Source: Citrobacter amalonaticus (GTDB lineage: Bacteria > Pseudomonadota > Gammaproteobacteria > Enterobacterales > Enterobacteriaceae). From it: a stretch of DNA of 64,000 nucleotides. Positions 25,102-33,220 of the stretch are shown in pieces. The notes below the pieces were generated by a model, which saw only the letters and a list, made by a program, of their open reading frames with translations, had not been told where the DNA came from and made no database searches. The stretch lies in NCBI RefSeq assembly GCF_001559075.2, contig NZ_CP014015.2, forward strand, positions 4,650,001-4,714,000, given 5' to 3'. Numbering within the stretch: the stretch's first letter is position 1; the number at the start of each line of letters is the position of its first letter. The position numbers and the translations under genes were made by a program.

Positions 25102-26760
25102 GTGCGGGTTAAATCGATTAAGCTTACCAATTTCAAGAAATTCAAAGATGAGCATTTTGAATTCAACGATGACGTAAATATCTTTGTAGGTGATAACAAC
25201 GCCGGTAAAAGTACTATTCTGGAAGCCCTGGAAATCGTACTTAATTACAGCTATCGGGGCCGCCCCTTCAACAGCGAGTTTACGCCAGACATTTTTAATA
25301 AGGATGCAGTGCAGCTTTTTTTGGCTTCAGATAAATCGGCCACGCACTTGCCTGTCTTGGCAATAGAGGCATTCATTGAGGGGGTGCCTGAATACCGGGG
25401 TACAAATAATTTCCTTAAAGCCGATGCTCAAGGGATCACGGTGCTGGTGCGCTTTGATGACACGCTCAAGGACGTTTACGCCGACCACTTACTGACAAAC
25501 CCACACATTACGAGTATCCCGATAGAATTCTACAAGCTGGAATGGCTGGATTTCGGATGGAATCCCGTTAAAGCCGTAGCGAAGAAATTCAGGGCGTTAT
25601 ACATCGACCCAACTCGTATCCACCCCACTCTGGGTAAGAATCAGTACATCTCTACCATACTTAATACCGCTTTAAAGAAAGAGGAACTGGTTAAGCTGAC
25701 CCTCAATTATCGTGAGAATCAGCAGGTTTTTAACAACTCAGGTGAGGTCAGGACAGTCAACACCGGTCTGGATACGGAGCACTTGATCACAGAAAAAAAG
25801 CTGTCCATTGCCGCAAGCACTTTACCAGCGGGATCTATTCAGACCAGCCTTCAACTTGAAGTAGATGATGTCCCTTTCCAGTTCATTGGCAAGGGTGAGC
25901 AGAGTAATGTGCAGATCAAGCTCGCGATTCAGAACAAGTCGAAGGATATCGATTTGGTGATGATGGAGGAGCCCGAAAATCACCTTTCTCACACTAACCT
26001 CAATAAGCTGGTTCACTACATTGAAAATCAGCGGGGCGACAAACAACTCTTCCTTACCACTCACAGCTCGTATGTGCTCAACAAGCTGAGCATTGATAAA
26101 ATCTGCCTGGTTCAGTCGGGATACAAGCGTCTTCATAAGCTTGCCCCTGCAGTGGTCAAAACCTTAAAGCGCTTACCGGGCTATGACACATTGCGCGTGG
26201 CACTGTCGCACAAAGTCATACTTGTCGAGGGACCGTCAGACGAGTTAGTACTCAAGAAGATTTACCTCCGCAAGCACAACCGCCTGCCCGAGCAGGATGG
26301 TATTGATATCATCGTCGTGCGCGGAGTCGGGTTTGATACGTTCATCTCCGTTGGTATGGAAATTGGTACCCGGATAAACGTCCTCAGAGATAACGATGGC
26401 GACTATGATGAAAACGTCGTGAAAGTGCGTGCCGATTATGCGGCCTATCCCAATATCAAACTTATCTCCTCTGCCAAAAATGAGGAGTTTTCGCTTGAAC
26501 CCGCGATGATATATGCCAATGGAACCGACTTGGTTACGCTGGACGCTTTCGCCAAAGTGGTGTTATCGACACAGACGTTTAACCTCTACGATAAAGTAGT
26601 CGACTTAGATAAGAGACGCGACTTTCTGATCGACTGGTTTCGAAGCGTCCAGGGAAACGGTAAGGGCGCTCGCAAGGTCGATTCAGCTATCAAGCTGTTC
26701 GATGGCACTCTGAATTTCAGGTATCCACCTTTCCTCGATGAGGTGTTCGACTTTGCCTAA
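25102..26760 (+). CDS. gajA: OLD-family ATP-dependent endonuclease, Gabija GajA-like
   Basis: The 552-residue product has an N-terminal ABC/SMC-like ATPase (Walker A GDNNAGKST at residues 30-38; Walker B VMMEEPENHLSH; H-motif TTHSSYV) and a C-terminal TOPRIM nuclease domain (VILVEGPSDELVL with the catalytic Glu, and the DxD motif in LRDNDGDYD). This is the class 2 OLD architecture, which is paired with a UvrD-like helicase in the Gabija anti-phage system. GajA of known systems is a nucleotide-sensing DNA nicking enzyme. The start is GTG at 25102 with GAGGGA upstream. The helicase gene overlaps its 3' end. Confidence 0.9.
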   Translation: MRVKSIKLTNFKKFKDEHFEFNDDVNIFVGDNNAGKSTILEALEIVLNYSYRGRPFNSEFTPDIFNKDAVQLFLASDKSATHLPVLAIEAFIEGVPEYRGTNNFLKADAQGITVLVRFDDTLKDVYADHLLTNPHITSIPIEFYKLEWLDFGWNPVKAVAKKFRALYIDPTRIHPTLGKNQYISTILNTALKKEELVKLTLNYRENQQVFNNSGEVRTVNTGLDTEHLITEKKLSIAASTLPAGSIQTSLQLEVDDVPFQFIGKGEQSNVQIKLAIQNKSKDIDLVMMEEPENHLSHTNLNKLVHYIENQRGDKQLFLTTHSSYVLNKLSIDKICLVQSGYKRLHKLAPAVVKTLKRLPGYDTLRVALSHKVILVEGPSDELVLKKIYLRKHNRLPEQDGIDIIVVRGVGFDTFISVGMEIGTRINVLRDNDGDYDENVVKVRADYAAYPNIKLISSAKNEEFSLEPAMIYANGTDLVTLDAFAKVVLSTQTFNLYDKVVDLDKRRDFLIDWFRSVQGNGKGARKVDSAIKLFDGTLNFRYPPFLDEVFDFA

Positions 26761-27907
26761 TGAATTCTGGATTGCCGGTGCAGGATCAGGAAAAACCCAA
26801 AAAGTCATTGAGGATGCCATTGAAGTCATAAAGGCGGGCGGACGCGTGTTGGTCGTCACCTACACCATGAACAACCAGGCAGAGCTCCGTTCTCGCTTTG
26901 TGGAATTGTACGGCAAACACAGCGATGATTTTGTTGTGAAAGGCCTGTTTTCATTTTACCTAGAAGACTTAGTGAGACCTTATCAAACGGCCATATTTCC
27001 AGATCGAATCACTTCTACAATGTTCACCGAGCATAACCCTCACCTGATACCTGGTACGAGGAAATGGCATCCCAAAAGAGGGGAAAAAATTAATGGGGCG
27101 TTGAATCCTCTTCATTATCTGACGCCGTGCAAAACCAAAGCTTACACTGGACTGCTGGCGAAGCTGGCAACAAGAATCTCCGCTTCAACAAAGAATGCCC
27201 CCGCTAACAGATTGAAAGAGATTTATCAGAGGATCTTTTTTGATGAGGTTCAGGATTTGGTTGGATGGGATTTTGACGTTATCAAAGCACTCAGTAAGGC
27301 AATGCATAACTCTATTTGCTGTGTAGGCGATTTTCGTCAAACTATTTACACGACCACGTTCGGCCACAAGGCACCGGAAACACCTGAGCAAAAGATTCAA
27401 TACTTCAAAGACCTCAATTTTAGTCCGTTCTCGCTGGCGAAGAATCGCAGATGTATCCAGGAAATCTGCGATCTCGCGGATACCATTCATCCCGGTATTT
27501 ATGAACAAACGCAATCAGAGGTGGGAGAAGTTCCTGCTGAGATGGCCCATCACTGCGGCTGTTTTCTCATAAAACCATCTGAGGTGGACGATTATCTCGA
27601 TATATTCAAACCTCAAGTATTGCGATGGTCATCGCCCATGGGAAAAGGCTATTTGCCACCAGGTCTCACCTGTCACACCTTCGGCTCATGTAAAGGTCTC
27701 GGTTTTGACCGCGTACTAATTATTCCACCGGAGAAACATCTCAAGTATCTGGGTGGCGATCTTGGCGTGTTCGATAAAGATAAAACGGAGGAATCTAGAA
27801 ACAAGCTGTACGTGGCCATTACCCGAGCTCGTTACAGCCTGGCGTTTGTCGTTGAGGAAGAGCATCTTACAAATATAAAGCTGCCGCATTGGGCTAGACC
27901 TCTGTAA
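26753..27907 (+). CDS. gajB: UvrD/Rep-like helicase, Gabija GajB-like
   Basis: The product is about 384 residues with a superfamily 1 helicase pattern: Walker A GAGSGKT right at the N-terminus, YTMNNQAELRSR (motif Ia region), Walker B FFDEVQDL, VGDFRQTIY (motif III) and LYVAITRARYSLAF (motif VI). It is shorter than the ~500-residue GajB prototypes, so some 1B/2B parts must be reduced. I favour a TTG start at 26753, with AGGTG seven bases upstream, overlapping the gajA stop by eight bases; an ATG at 26738 in the same frame has no visible site. With gajA it forms a two-gene defence operon. Confidence 0.87.
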   Translation: MPNEFWIAGAGSGKTQKVIEDAIEVIKAGGRVLVVTYTMNNQAELRSRFVELYGKHSDDFVVKGLFSFYLEDLVRPYQTAIFPDRITSTMFTEHNPHLIPGTRKWHPKRGEKINGALNPLHYLTPCKTKAYTGLLAKLATRISASTKNAPANRLKEIYQRIFFDEVQDLVGWDFDVIKALSKAMHNSICCVGDFRQTIYTTTFGHKAPETPEQKIQYFKDLNFSPFSLAKNRRCIQEICDLADTIHPGIYEQTQSEVGEVPAEMAHHCGCFLIKPSEVDDYLDIFKPQVLRWSSPMGKGYLPPGLTCHTFGSCKGLGFDRVLIIPPEKHLKYLGGDLGVFDKDKTEESRNKLYVAITRARYSLAFVVEEEHLTNIKLPHWARPL

Positions 27908-27961
27908 GTCGATGCTCACGTCTAACCATTTAACTTCCGCTTTTCGCTCATAAGGGACAAC

Positions 27962-28000
27962 CATACTCAAATCTCCCACATTGCAGGAGATTTGAGTATG
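27962..28000. repeat. Perfect 15-9-15 bp inverted repeat covering the recombinase start
   Basis: Arms CATACTCAAATCTCC (27962-27976) and GGAGATTTGAGTATG (27986-28000) are exactly complementary around a 9-base spacer. The right arm contains the SD-like GGAG and ends in the ATG of the recombinase. The geometry resembles a tyrosine-recombinase core site, and the same hairpin in mRNA would hide the start codon. Confidence 0.8.
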
Positions 28001-28600
28001 AACACATCACCGTGGAACAAAGACCGTATCATCGGCCAAAAAAGACCACTTCAGATATCTCATATCTGGGGGATCCGAATCCGACTTGAACTGGAAGGTA
28101 AAACGCGCGATTTAGCTCTGTTCAATATGGCCCTGGACAGTAAGCTTCGAGGCTGTGATCTGGTCAAACTCAAAGTATCTGATGTTGCATATGGTAGCTC
28201 TGTTTCAAGCAGAGTAACTGTATTGCAACAGAAAACCGGTAGCCCTGTGCAATTTGAGATAACCAAAGGGACAAGAGAAGCTGTTGCTGCATTGATAAAG
28301 CTTGGCAATTTGCACAGTAAAGACTTCTTGTTTCGGTCTCGGGTCGGAACTAACCAGCACATTTCAACCCGGCAATACAACCGAATCTTTCATGGGTGGG
28401 TAGAAAAGCTTGGTCTCGAAGATTCGCTTTACAGCACACATTCCATGAGAAGAACAAAACCTTACCTGATCTACAAGAAAACCAAGAATCTTCGGGTGAT
28501 TCAACTTCTGTTGGGTCATAAGAAACTGGAAAGCACAGTCCGTTATCTGGGCATTGAAGTCGATGATGCGTTAGAGATTTCTGAATCGATTGAGGTCTAA
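27998..28600 (+). CDS. Small tyrosine recombinase/integrase
   Basis: The 200-residue protein consists essentially of a tyrosine recombinase catalytic domain, in the FimB/FimE size class, with no recognisable arm-binding or core-binding N-terminal domain. Catalytic residues can be placed: Arg51 (DSKLRGCDL), Lys79 (LQQKTG), His148 and Arg151 (THSMRR), His174 (LLGHKK) and nucleophile Tyr183 (VRYLGIE). All six are present, so it should be active. The start ATG at 27998 is the end of a perfect inverted repeat. The gene is enclosed by the ends of the dispersed repeat. I recall close relatives widely scattered in enterobacterial and pseudomonad genomes, but no described function. Confidence 0.88.
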   Translation: MNTSPWNKDRIIGQKRPLQISHIWGIRIRLELEGKTRDLALFNMALDSKLRGCDLVKLKVSDVAYGSSVSSRVTVLQQKTGSPVQFEITKGTREAVAALIKLGNLHSKDFLFRSRVGTNQHISTRQYNRIFHGWVEKLGLEDSLYSTHSMRRTKPYLIYKKTKNLRVIQLLLGHKKLESTVRYLGIEVDDALEISESIEV

Positions 28601-28606
28601 GGTTGT

Positions 28607-28628
28607 CAGGGCTGCAACAGCAGCCCTG
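28607..28628. repeat. Strong hairpin after the recombinase gene
   Basis: Perfect 9-bp arms CAGGGCTGC and GCAGCCCTG around AACA, seven bases after the recombinase stop. No T-run follows; instead the right end of the repeat element follows, so it may be part of the element end or a protective 3' structure. Confidence 0.7.
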
Positions 28629-28813
28629 TGCCAGAAGCGGAAGTTAACTACGGATAAAATTCAGAGCCTCACACCCAGAGCCGCTGCATAACGGCAATAA
28701 GCTACACTTGTTCATTATTTCCAAAACAGGAAAGTCTTCCGCCGCTTCAACGGTGTGTGTTTGCATCGCACTGTTGGGGTATTTTGATCAACAACGAGCA
28801 TGGCCCGCTAACG

Positions 28814-29434
28814 ATGAAATTGATACTTGTTCGACACGCAGAAACAGAGTGGAATTTGGAAGGAATTATTCAGGGGCACAGCGATAGCTCCTTGACCTGT
28901 CGGGGTTTGCGTGAAACATCCGTCCTACTAGCAGCGTTTAGTGCAAGTGAGTATCAAATAGAGTGTGTTTACGCTTCTCCGCTTGGACGTGCCTGGCAAA
29001 TGGGGCAAAGCCTGGCTGAACACTTTCGCTGTTCACTGACGGCTGAACCGGCCCTTAAAGAGCAGGCCTTTGGTCAGTTTGAAGGTATGCCGTTAGAACT
29101 ACTCAGACAAAAACACCCGAACGATGCAAATGCGTTATTCAGACTTGATGCAGAGTATTGTCCACCTGGGGGGGAGTCACTGGCGCATGCTTCTCAGCGA
29201 GTTATGCGTTTTTTACAAAACCTGGAAGAAACTTCATCACATCAACAAACAATATGTATTGTGTCTCACGGGCATGTCAGCCAGGGCACTCTGGCAATTC
29301 TCAAAGAAGGGACTGTCAATAGTTTCCCTCGCTATGCTCACCCCAATGCAAGTTATTCTGTTATCGACCTGATTAATGGAAAATGTATCGGCCTAAAGTG
29401 GGGGATTGCTACACATTTACGTCACCTGAATTAG
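28814..29434 (+). CDS. Histidine phosphatase superfamily (GpmB/CobC-like) protein
   Basis: The 206-residue product has the branch 1 histidine phosphatase signature LILVRHAETEWN (phospho-acceptor His, with Arg before it), ASPLGRAWQ, a Glu in the EQAFGQFEGM segment and the second catalytic His in IVSHGHVSQG. Such enzymes remove phosphate from varied small molecules (phosphoglycerate, alpha-ribazole phosphate, nucleotides); the substrate cannot be assigned. The start at 28814 begins the catalytic fold; an in-frame codon at 28757 adds an unsupported leader. It lies between repeat copies 4 and 5. Confidence 0.85.
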   Translation: MKLILVRHAETEWNLEGIIQGHSDSSLTCRGLRETSVLLAAFSASEYQIECVYASPLGRAWQMGQSLAEHFRCSLTAEPALKEQAFGQFEGMPLELLRQKHPNDANALFRLDAEYCPPGGESLAHASQRVMRFLQNLEETSSHQQTICIVSHGHVSQGTLAILKEGTVNSFPRYAHPNASYSVIDLINGKCIGLKWGIATHLRHLN

Positions 29435-29490
29435 TGGTCACCTTGCAATCATTGAACACCCATCCTGCCAGAGCCATCATTATTTAAGTA

Positions 29491-29563
29491 CAATGTCAGC
29501 TCCTCGCTCATGGCGGACCTTTGGCTCAGTTAGCTTGTCCGCTTTGTGCAAGGAGCGGAAAAT
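29491..29563 (+). repeat. Dispersed palindromic repeat, copy 5
   Basis: Family order: AATGTCAGCTCCTCGCTCA, GGCGGAC, a spacer, TTGTCCGCTTTGTGCAAGG and AGCGGAAAATG, 56 bases after the phosphatase gene stop, in the same orientation as copy 1. Confidence 0.8.
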
Positions 29564-29678
29564 GGTACGGATTAATTTCTGTTAATAAAGAAGCATGTCG
29601 GTCCATATACTCTCCATAATTTGCAAAAAATAAATCAATAATCTTCTGTCAGAATTTTCATTCTGAACAGGAGGTGTT

Positions 29679-30614
29679 ATGAACAAAATAAACCATCACG
29701 TCAAATATATCGAGTATTTGTTGAGGAAAAGCAGGACAATTTTAACCAATGATATTTCATTTCATGCAGACAGGCTAAGCAAGATATCTGGAACATATCC
29801 GGACTTGCGTAACCCAGTAACGCTTAATGAAAAAATTTGCCATCGCATTTTATTTAGACACGATCCATTTTATACAATGCTTGCTGATAAGCTTCTGGTC
29901 AGAGAGTATGTTGAGAAACGGACTAATTTAATCAAGCTTAATCCTTTAGTAGGTATTTATAACAGAGTTGATGATATTGATTTCGACAAACTACCCACTA
30001 AATTCGTTTTAAAATGCAATCATGATAGTGGTAGCACGATCATATGCACGGACAAAACTGATTTTGATCCCATTATGGCTAAAAACAAATTAAAACTATC
30101 GCTTAAAAAGAATATGTATTATACGACCCGAGAATGGCAGTATAAAAATATACCACCGGTGATTCTCTGCGAAATGTATCTGGATATATTTTTCAATAAA
30201 AACAAGAGGGTAACACCAGAAATGCTAAGAGTTCATTGTTTCCACGGTGTAGCATGTTTTATCGAGGCCGATTTTACTGACAGTGATGGAAACGGATTCA
30301 TTAACGTTTATGACAGATCGTGGAATTTACAACCCTTTCAGATGGAGTACCCAAATACGCCATCCCCGGTTGATGAACCCGAATCTTTTCATCAATCTGT
30401 TATTGCTGCCCAGGAGTTAGCAAAAGAGATAGACTACTGCCGCGTCGATCTTATGCTAAAAGGAGAAGATATCTATTTCAGCGAAATAACATTAAGTCCC
30501 AAAAGAGGCAAGCTTAAAATCATCCCTGCAATCTGGGACGCAAAACTCGGCAGTATGTGGGATCTGTCTCTTGCTAAAACAGACCCAATCGAGCCTGTTT
30601 ATTCATGCCCTTGA
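29679..30614 (+). CDS. TupA-like ATP-grasp family protein
   Basis: The 311-residue, A+T-rich gene product matches the TupA-like ATP-grasp family (PF14305): VTLNEKICHRILFRHDPFYTM as two adjacent pieces near residues 47-67, ADKLLVREYV, KFVLKCNHDSGS (ATP-grasp strand), YKNIPPVILCEMYL, MLRVHCFHGV and VDLMLKGEDIYFSEITLSP. Members usually sit in polysaccharide or teichuronopeptide clusters and are thought to add an amino acid or modify glycans. No glycosyltransferase genes are nearby, so it is an orphan and its substrate is unknown. Its 3' end overlaps the convergent kinase gene by 16 bases. SD AGGAGG precedes the ATG. Confidence 0.85.
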   Translation: MNKINHHVKYIEYLLRKSRTILTNDISFHADRLSKISGTYPDLRNPVTLNEKICHRILFRHDPFYTMLADKLLVREYVEKRTNLIKLNPLVGIYNRVDDIDFDKLPTKFVLKCNHDSGSTIICTDKTDFDPIMAKNKLKLSLKKNMYYTTREWQYKNIPPVILCEMYLDIFFNKNKRVTPEMLRVHCFHGVACFIEADFTDSDGNGFINVYDRSWNLQPFQMEYPNTPSPVDEPESFHQSVIAAQELAKEIDYCRVDLMLKGEDIYFSEITLSPKRGKLKIIPAIWDAKLGSMWDLSLAKTDPIEPVYSCP

Positions 30615-31672
30615 ACAGGCCATGAGAGTTTGAAAAGTGAGCCATTTTCTTGCGTTATACCATAGCTAACGTCTCCGCCGTGGGCACGCATAATGGCTTT
30701 AACTACCGACAACCCTAAACCACAGCCCTCTGGATTAATATTTTTAGCGTATTCTCCTCGCTGAAAAGGCTGGAATAAGGACTTCTGGAGTTCTTCAGGA
30801 ATTCCAGGTCCTTTATCCTGAACGATAATAAAATTATCGTTTCCCACAATACCATTCTTTACTAAAAGAGTTTGTGATGTGGAATATTTTAAGGAATTAT
30901 CAAAAAGAACGGTCAGACACTGAATAATACGTAAAGGATCGCAGATGCAACGCTGACAGCTAAGCTCGGTCACTATGTTAAAGCGTTTTGTTTCAAAGTC
31001 GGGCAAAAAGTTATCAAGCGCACTGGTGATTAGTGTCGCAAGATCGACTTCACTGAGCATCAAGGAATATCCTGCTCTTCCAGAGGAGCTCACGACTCGA
31101 AGATCCTCGATTAAGTTAGTCAGGCCTTCAGTTTGTTTAAGGAGGTTTCTGAAGAGCGGTGGTTCTGGTTCGAATACACCGTCAACCAGTCCCTGAAGCC
31201 TGCCCCGCAAAATAGTCACAGGTGTTCGGAGTTCATGAGCGATTGCAGCATTCCATAAATTTCGCTGTGCATCCAGCGTCTGTAACTTCTCCGCCATCTC
31301 ATTAAAATCATCGACGAGTTTATTCATTTCCCCCAACTGAGAACCACAGTTAATCGCTCTTGCGCTAAGGTTCCCCTGAGAGATTTGTTTAAGGCTGTAC
31401 GCTACATCATTCAAGGGTTTTAATATTCTTGCGGATAATTTTACAGTAAAAAAGAGCGAAACGACCAGACTGGTTAATGAAGCGATTAAGATCCACATCC
31501 AATCAAGAAAGGTCATAGCGTCTTCATTTTCAACGTTTCCCCCTCCCGGAAGATAGTAAATCAAGAAACTGTAAAACAAATAGGAACCCAGTACGGCAAT
31601 TGCAATAATAACGAATGTTAAAGACAGCATATATGTCAAAATCTGACGGCTCAGGATCGTTTCTTTGTTCAT
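30599..31672 (-). CDS. Sensor histidine kinase, AdeS/BaeS-like
   Basis: The 357-residue inner-membrane kinase has two transmembrane segments (about 14-36 and 59-80) with a short periplasmic loop, a HAMP domain (LSARILKPLNDVAYSLKQIS), the H-box with phospho-acceptor His in AAIAHELRTPVTIL, the N-box DNSLKYS, G1 DKGPGIPEE and G2 GCGLGLSVVKAIMRAHGG. It overlaps its response regulator gene by four bases (ATGA), so the two are cotranslated. Similarity and context (next to an RND pump, divergent) recall AdeS of Acinetobacter. The signal is unknown. Confidence 0.9.
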   Translation of the reverse strand: MNKETILSRQILTYMLSLTFVIIAIAVLGSYLFYSFLIYYLPGGGNVENEDAMTFLDWMWILIASLTSLVVSLFFTVKLSARILKPLNDVAYSLKQISQGNLSARAINCGSQLGEMNKLVDDFNEMAEKLQTLDAQRNLWNAAIAHELRTPVTILRGRLQGLVDGVFEPEPPLFRNLLKQTEGLTNLIEDLRVVSSSGRAGYSLMLSEVDLATLITSALDNFLPDFETKRFNIVTELSCQRCICDPLRIIQCLTVLFDNSLKYSTSQTLLVKNGIVGNDNFIIVQDKGPGIPEELQKSLFQPFQRGEYAKNINPEGCGLGLSVVKAIMRAHGGDVSYGITQENGSLFKLSWPVQGHE

Positions 31673-32373
31673 TTTTTGTCACCCAACCGGTACCCTAATC
31701 CTCGGATGCTTTCCGGAATGCCCTTCAATCCGGCATGTTCAAGCTTTTTCCGAAGTTTACTCATATGGCTGTCTACAGTGCGATCCAGCGAGTCTCCCTC
31801 AGGCAAACACGCATCAAGTAACTCTTCACGAGAACAGACTTTTCTCGGGTTTCTTGCCAGATAGGTCAGAAGCTTAAACTCTGTGGTGGTTAATACTGGC
31901 GTGGAAACCTCACCTTGAGCAGTGATTTCAACGTAAAATTCATCAGGATAGATCGTTATAAAAGGCGTTCTTAAAGGCCGTGAATGTGTAGACTCTGCAA
32001 CCGGTCTGGTTCTGCGAAGTACAGCTTCAACCCTGGCAATAACCTCTGATGGATTAAAGGGTTTTATCACATAGTCGTCAGCCCCTAGCCGTAGACCCAT
32101 CAGTTTATCAACGTCTTGATCAAGTGCTGTAACCATGATGACGGGGACATTAGTTTCCTTTCTTAACGTTGTAAGAACATTCCAGCCATCATATACGGGC
32201 AGGTGAATGTCCAGCAGCAGAAGGTCGGGTTTGTGTTGACGAGTAAGGTTGATCGCCTGCTCGCCATCTTCGGCTCTTAAGGTTTTCATGCCAGCCTTAT
32301 TTAAATAGCCCGTCAGTATGGCGGCGATGTCATCATCGTCTTCTGCGACGATAATCAGATTGTTGTTCATATT
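31669..32373 (-). CDS. OmpR-family response regulator, AdeR-like
   Basis: The 234-residue product has a receiver domain (acidic cluster EDDDD near residues 9-13, phospho-acceptor Asp in LLLDIHLP, Lys in VIKPFNP) and a C-terminal winged helix (TTEFKLLTYLARNPRKVCSREEL to RGLGYRLG). The stretch VPVIMVTALDQDVDKLM with GADDYVIKPFNPSEVIARV is strikingly like Acinetobacter AdeR. The start at 32373 has GGAAG upstream; an earlier in-frame codon at 32403 lacks one. It probably controls the divergent operon holding the RND pump, through the direct repeat at 32475. Confidence 0.92.
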   Translation of the reverse strand, partial: NMNNNLIIVAEDDDDIAAILTGYLNKAGMKTLRAEDGEQAINLTRQHKPDLLLLDIHLPVYDGWNVLTTLRKETNVPVIMVTALDQDVDKLMGLRLGADDYVIKPFNPSEVIARVEAVLRRTRPVAESTHSRPLRTPFITIYPDEFYVEITAQGEVSTPVLTTTEFKLLTYLARNPRKVCSREELLDACLPEGDSLDRTVDSHMSKLRKKLEHAGLKGIPESIRGLGYRLGDKK

Positions 32374-32474
32374 TTCTTCCACAGTGCTGATGACAACATG
32401 CATTTTACCCAGAAATACCTTTTATCGTCATGCTTAATGATTTTTCAACTTAACTTTAATAGACAGATATTATT

Positions 32475-32496
32475 TTAAAAAGTTCATTAAAAAGTT
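32475..32496. promoter_or_regulatory. Direct-repeat operator candidate between the two-component system and pump genes
   Basis: Two identical 10-bp copies TTAAAAAGTT separated by 2 bp (12-bp period) lie about 100 bases upstream of the response regulator gene, in the divergent promoter region. Tandem 10-bp repeats are the usual site for OmpR-family dimers, and AdeR is reported to bind a direct repeat in the adeRS-adeABC spacer. Confidence 0.6.
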
Positions 32497-32628
32497 ATTG
32501 CAAACTTAACCAGCCACGCTCTCCATATTCACTACACATTTTATAAATAATTAATCAACATCGCCAGGCAATAATCTACAACCATGTTGAGGGTTACATG
32601 CAATATGTACTGTTGTCTAAAGAGAGTT

Positions 32629-33018
32629 ATGATGCTGACTAAATTTTTATTCCGACGTGAGAATTTGATGGCCTCACTTTTATTTTGTATCGTTACATAT
32701 GGGTTATTATCCACCTGGCTTCACCTTGTGCATGCAATTAATGAAAAAGTAGAATCCACTTTACCTTCATCTTTACTGATTCGTGTTTTGATAATCATTG
32801 CTGCATTATCATTTCTTCTTCAGAAAAAGCCTGGAGTTTTAAAAGGTTTCATTGCAATAACGTTCGGTCTTATCTTACTGTTTCTACAAGCCATTACTGT
32901 ACTACATCTGTTTCTGAATAGTTCTCCAGATATTAATGATTTTGTTTTTTATTATGAATGTTTTTTATTGGTTTTCTTGTGCGGAGTACCTTTGTTTTTA
33001 TGTTTAAGAATGGTTTGA
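32629..33018 (+). CDS. Small integral membrane protein, unknown
   Basis: A protein of about 129 residues with probably four transmembrane helices (for example MASLLFCIVTYGLLSTWLHL and ITFGLILLFLQAITVLHLFL). No family was recognised. ATG codons at 32629 and 32632 follow AGAGAG; the frame is open from 32584. The gene is very A+T-rich. It is the first gene divergent from the two-component system and precedes the transporter genes, so it may be co-regulated. Confidence 0.6.
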   Translation: MMLTKFLFRRENLMASLLFCIVTYGLLSTWLHLVHAINEKVESTLPSSLLIRVLIIIAALSFLLQKKPGVLKGFIAITFGLILLFLQAITVLHLFLNSSPDINDFVFYYECFLLVFLCGVPLFLCLRMV

Positions 33019-33220
33019 TATTATGCATTGTCAGAATGATACTCAAATTAAGGGGTGAGTACACATATCCTCCATAAAACATCCATTCACGATTGACATC
33101 ATCACGTTACACTTAGCGCATGTCTTTATGACAGCTCTATTATGCGGCCTCATTTACTTAGCTCAAATATAAACCAACGGCAGAATGCTTTTACACCCAG
33201 ATGCTTAATACACATTTATC

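Larger units (their letters stand above)
27930..28647 (+). mobile_element. Recombinase-containing expanded copy of the dispersed repeat (copy 4)
   Basis: A 718-bp unit bounded by perfect 13-bp inverted repeats (TTAACTTCCGCTT at 27930 and AAGCGGAAGTTAA at 28635). Its left 30 bases match the left half of the ~70-bp repeat family (TTCCGCTTTTCGCTCA) and its right end matches the right half (GTGCCAGAAGCGGAA). Between them are a perfect 15-bp inverted repeat, a tyrosine recombinase gene and a GC-rich hairpin (28607-28628). It therefore looks like a full-length member of the family whose short copies lack the interior. Confidence 0.65.
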
